Shown piece by piece: positions 61,923-64,000 of a DNA stretch of 64,000 nt. Numbering within the stretch: the first letter of the stretch is position 1; the number at the start of each line of letters is the position of its first letter. Position numbers and translations under genes: made by a program. The notes below the pieces were generated by a model. The model did not search any database and was not told the origin of the DNA. It saw only the letters and a list, made by a program, of their open reading frames with translations. The stretch lies in assembly GCA_019240475.1 (NCBI GenBank), contig JAFAYI010000024.1, positions 514,678-578,677 on the forward strand, written 5' to 3'. Source of the stretch: Acidobacteriaceae bacterium (GTDB lineage: Bacteria; Acidobacteriota; Terriglobia; Bryobacterales; Bryobacteraceae).

Positions 61923-63428
61923 TTACTGGCGCGCTGTGAGATTCGCCGCCGACAAGTTACTTGCAGGCGCCGTTCCGTCGAAGTAAGCCGAGGCTTTCTT
62001 CCACGCTTCGAATGCCACCACGCGGCCCGCAATTCTCCCGGCCAGATCCGCGGCTTTGAAATGAATGCCGCCGTAACGCCTGGACAGGCCCGCTTCGTCC
62101 GCAGCTTCCGTAAAGGTACTCCAGCGCAGGGTGACGGGCTCCGCCGGCGTGAGCTTCGGCTCAAATCTGGACGAACCCGGCGCGATGGTCTCGGAGTTTC
62201 CGAAGCGATCGCTGCCCGTGGCAAGCAGCAGAATCTCAGCCGCCGCCGCGCTATACGTGCTATGCCCGGAAACAAACTCCGGAAAAGGAGGAGTCGGCCT
62301 GGTCGGCGGCTGATACGGCAGCCAATGCGAGCCGTCCATTTCGACCGTTCCCTTTCCCGGTCCGCCCCACGCGCGAATGGTCTGACCTTTGTATAGAACT
62401 CGGATGGCCGTGATCGGCCGCACCGAATCGAACGCGCGCTTGGCGTCCCAAGCCGCGATCCCGGCGTCGAGCATCGCGTTACTCAGAGCGAAGAACATCT
62501 TTACATCGTCGTCAATTGAGTGCTTGTCTCTCCGCGAGACATACTCGGCGAACCGCGCCCAGTGTCCCGGCGGTTGATCGGTATGCGCGCCGTCCTCCCA
62601 ATATTCGGTGATCGCCTTCTGGCGCCCAGTTAGTCCAGCGCTCAATCGAATAAGTTCTTCGGCCTGTTCGCGAAATTGCCTGCTATCTTTCGAAGCTGGG
62701 CCGTAGCGCCGGATAAGTGAGCGAAACTGATCCCCGCTTTTCAAGGCAAACGGCGCAACTTGCGGCCACTGCGCGCCCGCGAATCTCTGTGTTTCCAGAT
62801 TGCCCTCGGCATCCACGTAAGTAAGAGGCTGCCAATGCTCGATGTTACTCGCCGAAGCCGCTCCGGCCGTCACATATAGCGGCAGATTCAAGGGCGTATA
62901 GCGAGTCCAATCGGCATACGCGCCCGCGGCTAAGTCGCCGAGCTGATTGGAGCCATCGTGATGGCGATATTCGAGAACCGCCGCGCAGGCCACGTGAGCA
63001 ACGCCTTCCGGTGTCTCGATATCGCGCGAGCGCGTATCCGCGTTGTATCCCAAGCGCGCGAGCAGCGGACGATAAACAGAGCCATTATCAACGGGCAGAA
63101 CGTCCCCAAGCGCTTCGAAAGCCGCGAAGCTGATCGCTTCTCGCTTATTCGCATCGGTGCGTTCGGAGCGCGGACGGCGTAGCGCGCCGTGTAACTCGGT
63201 TCCAACTGCCTTGGCGTCGTAAGCGGCCCAGGCATCATACATACAGGTTTCCACCACGGCCAGCGCGCGTCCCGCCACCGGCGCGCCCAGGTTAGAATCG
63301 CGAATTCCCTGCAGCGCCGCATCCGTCCAATCCACCACCACGTTGCGCGGGCCGCCAGGCGCGGCTTCTCCTGAGCACAAGGACGCAAGTAACAAGGCCC
63401 GCGCCAGACAAACTATGGGCTTCCACAT
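61923..63428 (-). CDS. Vanadium-dependent haloperoxidase/PAP2-like protein, secreted
   Basis: 501 residues with a signal peptide (PIVCLARALLLASLCSG). The vanadate or phosphate site of the PAP2/haloperoxidase superfamily is complete: WDAKRAFDSVRPITAI (K...RP, about residues 340-355), FPEFVSGHSTYSAAAAEIL (the SGH motif, about 396-414), and RYGGIHFKAADLAGRIAGRV (the R...H motif, near 460-479). The family includes chloroperoxidases, bromoperoxidases and phosphatases. Whether it binds vanadate or phosphate cannot be told from the motif. It probably acts outside the cytoplasm. Confidence 0.9.
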   Translation of the reverse strand: MWKPIVCLARALLLASLCSGEAAPGGPRNVVVDWTDAALQGIRDSNLGAPVAGRALAVVETCMYDAWAAYDAKAVGTELHGALRRPRSERTDANKREAISFAAFEALGDVLPVDNGSVYRPLLARLGYNADTRSRDIETPEGVAHVACAAVLEYRHHDGSNQLGDLAAGAYADWTRYTPLNLPLYVTAGAASASNIEHWQPLTYVDAEGNLETQRFAGAQWPQVAPFALKSGDQFRSLIRRYGPASKDSRQFREQAEELIRLSAGLTGRQKAITEYWEDGAHTDQPPGHWARFAEYVSRRDKHSIDDDVKMFFALSNAMLDAGIAAWDAKRAFDSVRPITAIRVLYKGQTIRAWGGPGKGTVEMDGSHWLPYQPPTRPTPPFPEFVSGHSTYSAAAAEILLLATGSDRFGNSETIAPGSSRFEPKLTPAEPVTLRWSTFTEAADEAGLSRRYGGIHFKAADLAGRIAGRVVAFEAWKKASAYFDGTAPASNLSAANLTARQ

Positions 63429-63576
63429 AAACTATGTGCCGGATGGAATCTTAGTTTAAGTGGAGAACTTCCGAAAAGCAAGCTGAATTTTAATTACTGC
63501 TTGACGAAGTTACAGAAGTAGCTTACTATCGATTTCTATCTGCTGAATAGCGGCGGCGTTACGGAGGTGGAACGTT

Positions 63577-64000
63577 ATGGCGTTCTGGGTGCGAGGAGCG
63601 GTATGTTTCGTGGGCGCTTTACTCGTTTCCGGAGGCTTGCCGGGCGCGACTCCCGCGCAAGGCGATGAGCCGTATGTTCCTGCGCCGCATCGGTTTGTAG
63701 CCCCCAAGCTCCCGCAGCCGAAACAGTGGCATAGCCCCATGACGCAGCGCTCCATGCTGGGCGGCCTTTGGATGACCGACCCGAATTACCGCTCCGTGCT
63801 AGTGCTCAAGAACGAAGTCCAGACCTCGGCGCTTGCCGTGACGCCGGTCCTGTACCTGGCGAATGGGGCGAAATACAGGCTTCCGGAAGTGCGCCTGGAG
63901 CCGGCCGGCACGGCGGTAGTGGATCTGAATGCGGCGCTGGCGCAAGTGGGAATCGCCTCCTGGGCGGATCTGTTCGGATACGTGGAAGTGCAGTATAGCT
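63577..64000 (+). CDS. Secreted protein, 5' part only
   Basis: The gene runs out of the window at the right edge; 141 codons are visible. The ATG at 63577 has ACGGAGGTGG about seven bases upstream. A signal peptide (AVCFVGALLVSGGLPGATPA) is followed by a region opening PYVPAPHRFVAPKLPQPK and a strand-rich domain (NYRSVLVLKNEVQTSALAVT). The pattern fits an extracellular beta-sandwich protein. Nothing more can be said without the missing C-terminal part. Confidence 0.7.
   Translation, partial: MAFWVRGAVCFVGALLVSGGLPGATPAQGDEPYVPAPHRFVAPKLPQPKQWHSPMTQRSMLGGLWMTDPNYRSVLVLKNEVQTSALAVTPVLYLANGAKYRLPEVRLEPAGTAVVDLNAALAQVGIASWADLFGYVEVQYS

Overview
The window looks like a chromosomal segment of a soil-type Acidobacteriota bacterium, most likely of the Bryobacterales/Solibacter group. 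This is inferred from content, not from a search. The pointers are a VWFA-related protein of the acidobacterial type, an Oar-like TonB-dependent receptor with an N-terminal carboxypeptidase-regulatory domain, NHL-repeat and HAF-repeat/PEP-CTERM secreted proteins, LpxB (a Gram-negative envelope), a futalosine-pathway menaquinone gene, and high-GC codon use throughout. Most of the window is ordinary, densely packed chromosome. The only clear mobile DNA is one IS1-like element.

Layout. 1-2.6 kb: a partial NYN-domain gene, a B12-binding methylmalonyl-CoA mutase subunit, then four small genes behind a strong promoter flanked by an inverted repeat. 2.7-9.3 kb: a secreted NHL protein, a PduO-type cobalamin adenosyltransferase followed directly by an MFS transporter, an ECF sigma factor with a zinc-binding partner, and a YdcF-like protein. 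9.3-15.5 kb: a TrmH-type methyltransferase, RarA, a PilZ protein and an NtrY/NtrX-like two-component pair whose regulator has lost GAFTGA. 15.5-17.0 kb: an IS1-like element with terminal inverted repeats, an 8-bp target duplication, a frameshifted transposase and a passenger gene. 17-26.9 kb: a HEAT-repeat protein, an MqnD-like enzyme, a receiver-like/Hpt protein, ComF, an HNH protein, a stand-alone infC, an alpha/beta hydrolase, an amidohydrolase and a carboxylesterase. 27-33.4 kb: a LytS/LytTR pair, a TonB-type receptor and a PEP-CTERM protein. 33.4-40.8 kb: recA downstream of a tight six-gene minus-strand operon (bcp, nudix, mutS2, DUF1684, rluD-like, VWA). 40.8-44.7 kb: hsp20 with a textbook promoter, two tandem zinc-dependent phospholipase C-like genes and a beta-carbonic anhydrase. 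44.7-51.7 kb: a GT-C-like membrane protein, a ParDE-type toxin-antitoxin pair, a small membrane protein and the dnaE-accA pair. 51.8-64 kb: a porin, a 25-residue lysine-rich peptide gene with its own strong promoter, an RlpA lipoprotein, a receiver-less sigma-54 activator, a glycosyltransferase, a catalytically degenerate M1-peptidase-like protein, lpxB, a vanadium haloperoxidase-like protein and a partial secreted protein.

How the genes work together. Many genes serve the envelope: LpxB, RlpA, porin, TonB receptor, glycosyltransferases and secreted repeat proteins. Regulation is well represented by an ECF sigma factor, NtrYX, LytS/LytTR, an Hpt protein and a sigma-54 activator. The mutase subunit and the adenosyltransferase probably serve the same B12-dependent metabolism, although they are 4.7 kb apart.

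I did not find a complete new defence or biosynthetic system. The observations most worth following are the IS1-like element with its PD-(D/E)XK-like passenger, the inverted-repeat and apparently leaderless promoter at 1.1 kb with its four-gene cluster, the GAFTGA-less NtrX, the M1-like protein with every catalytic residue replaced, the lysine-rich micro-protein, the probable CTG start at 41513, and a hairpin repeat present twice at the 3' ends of genes.
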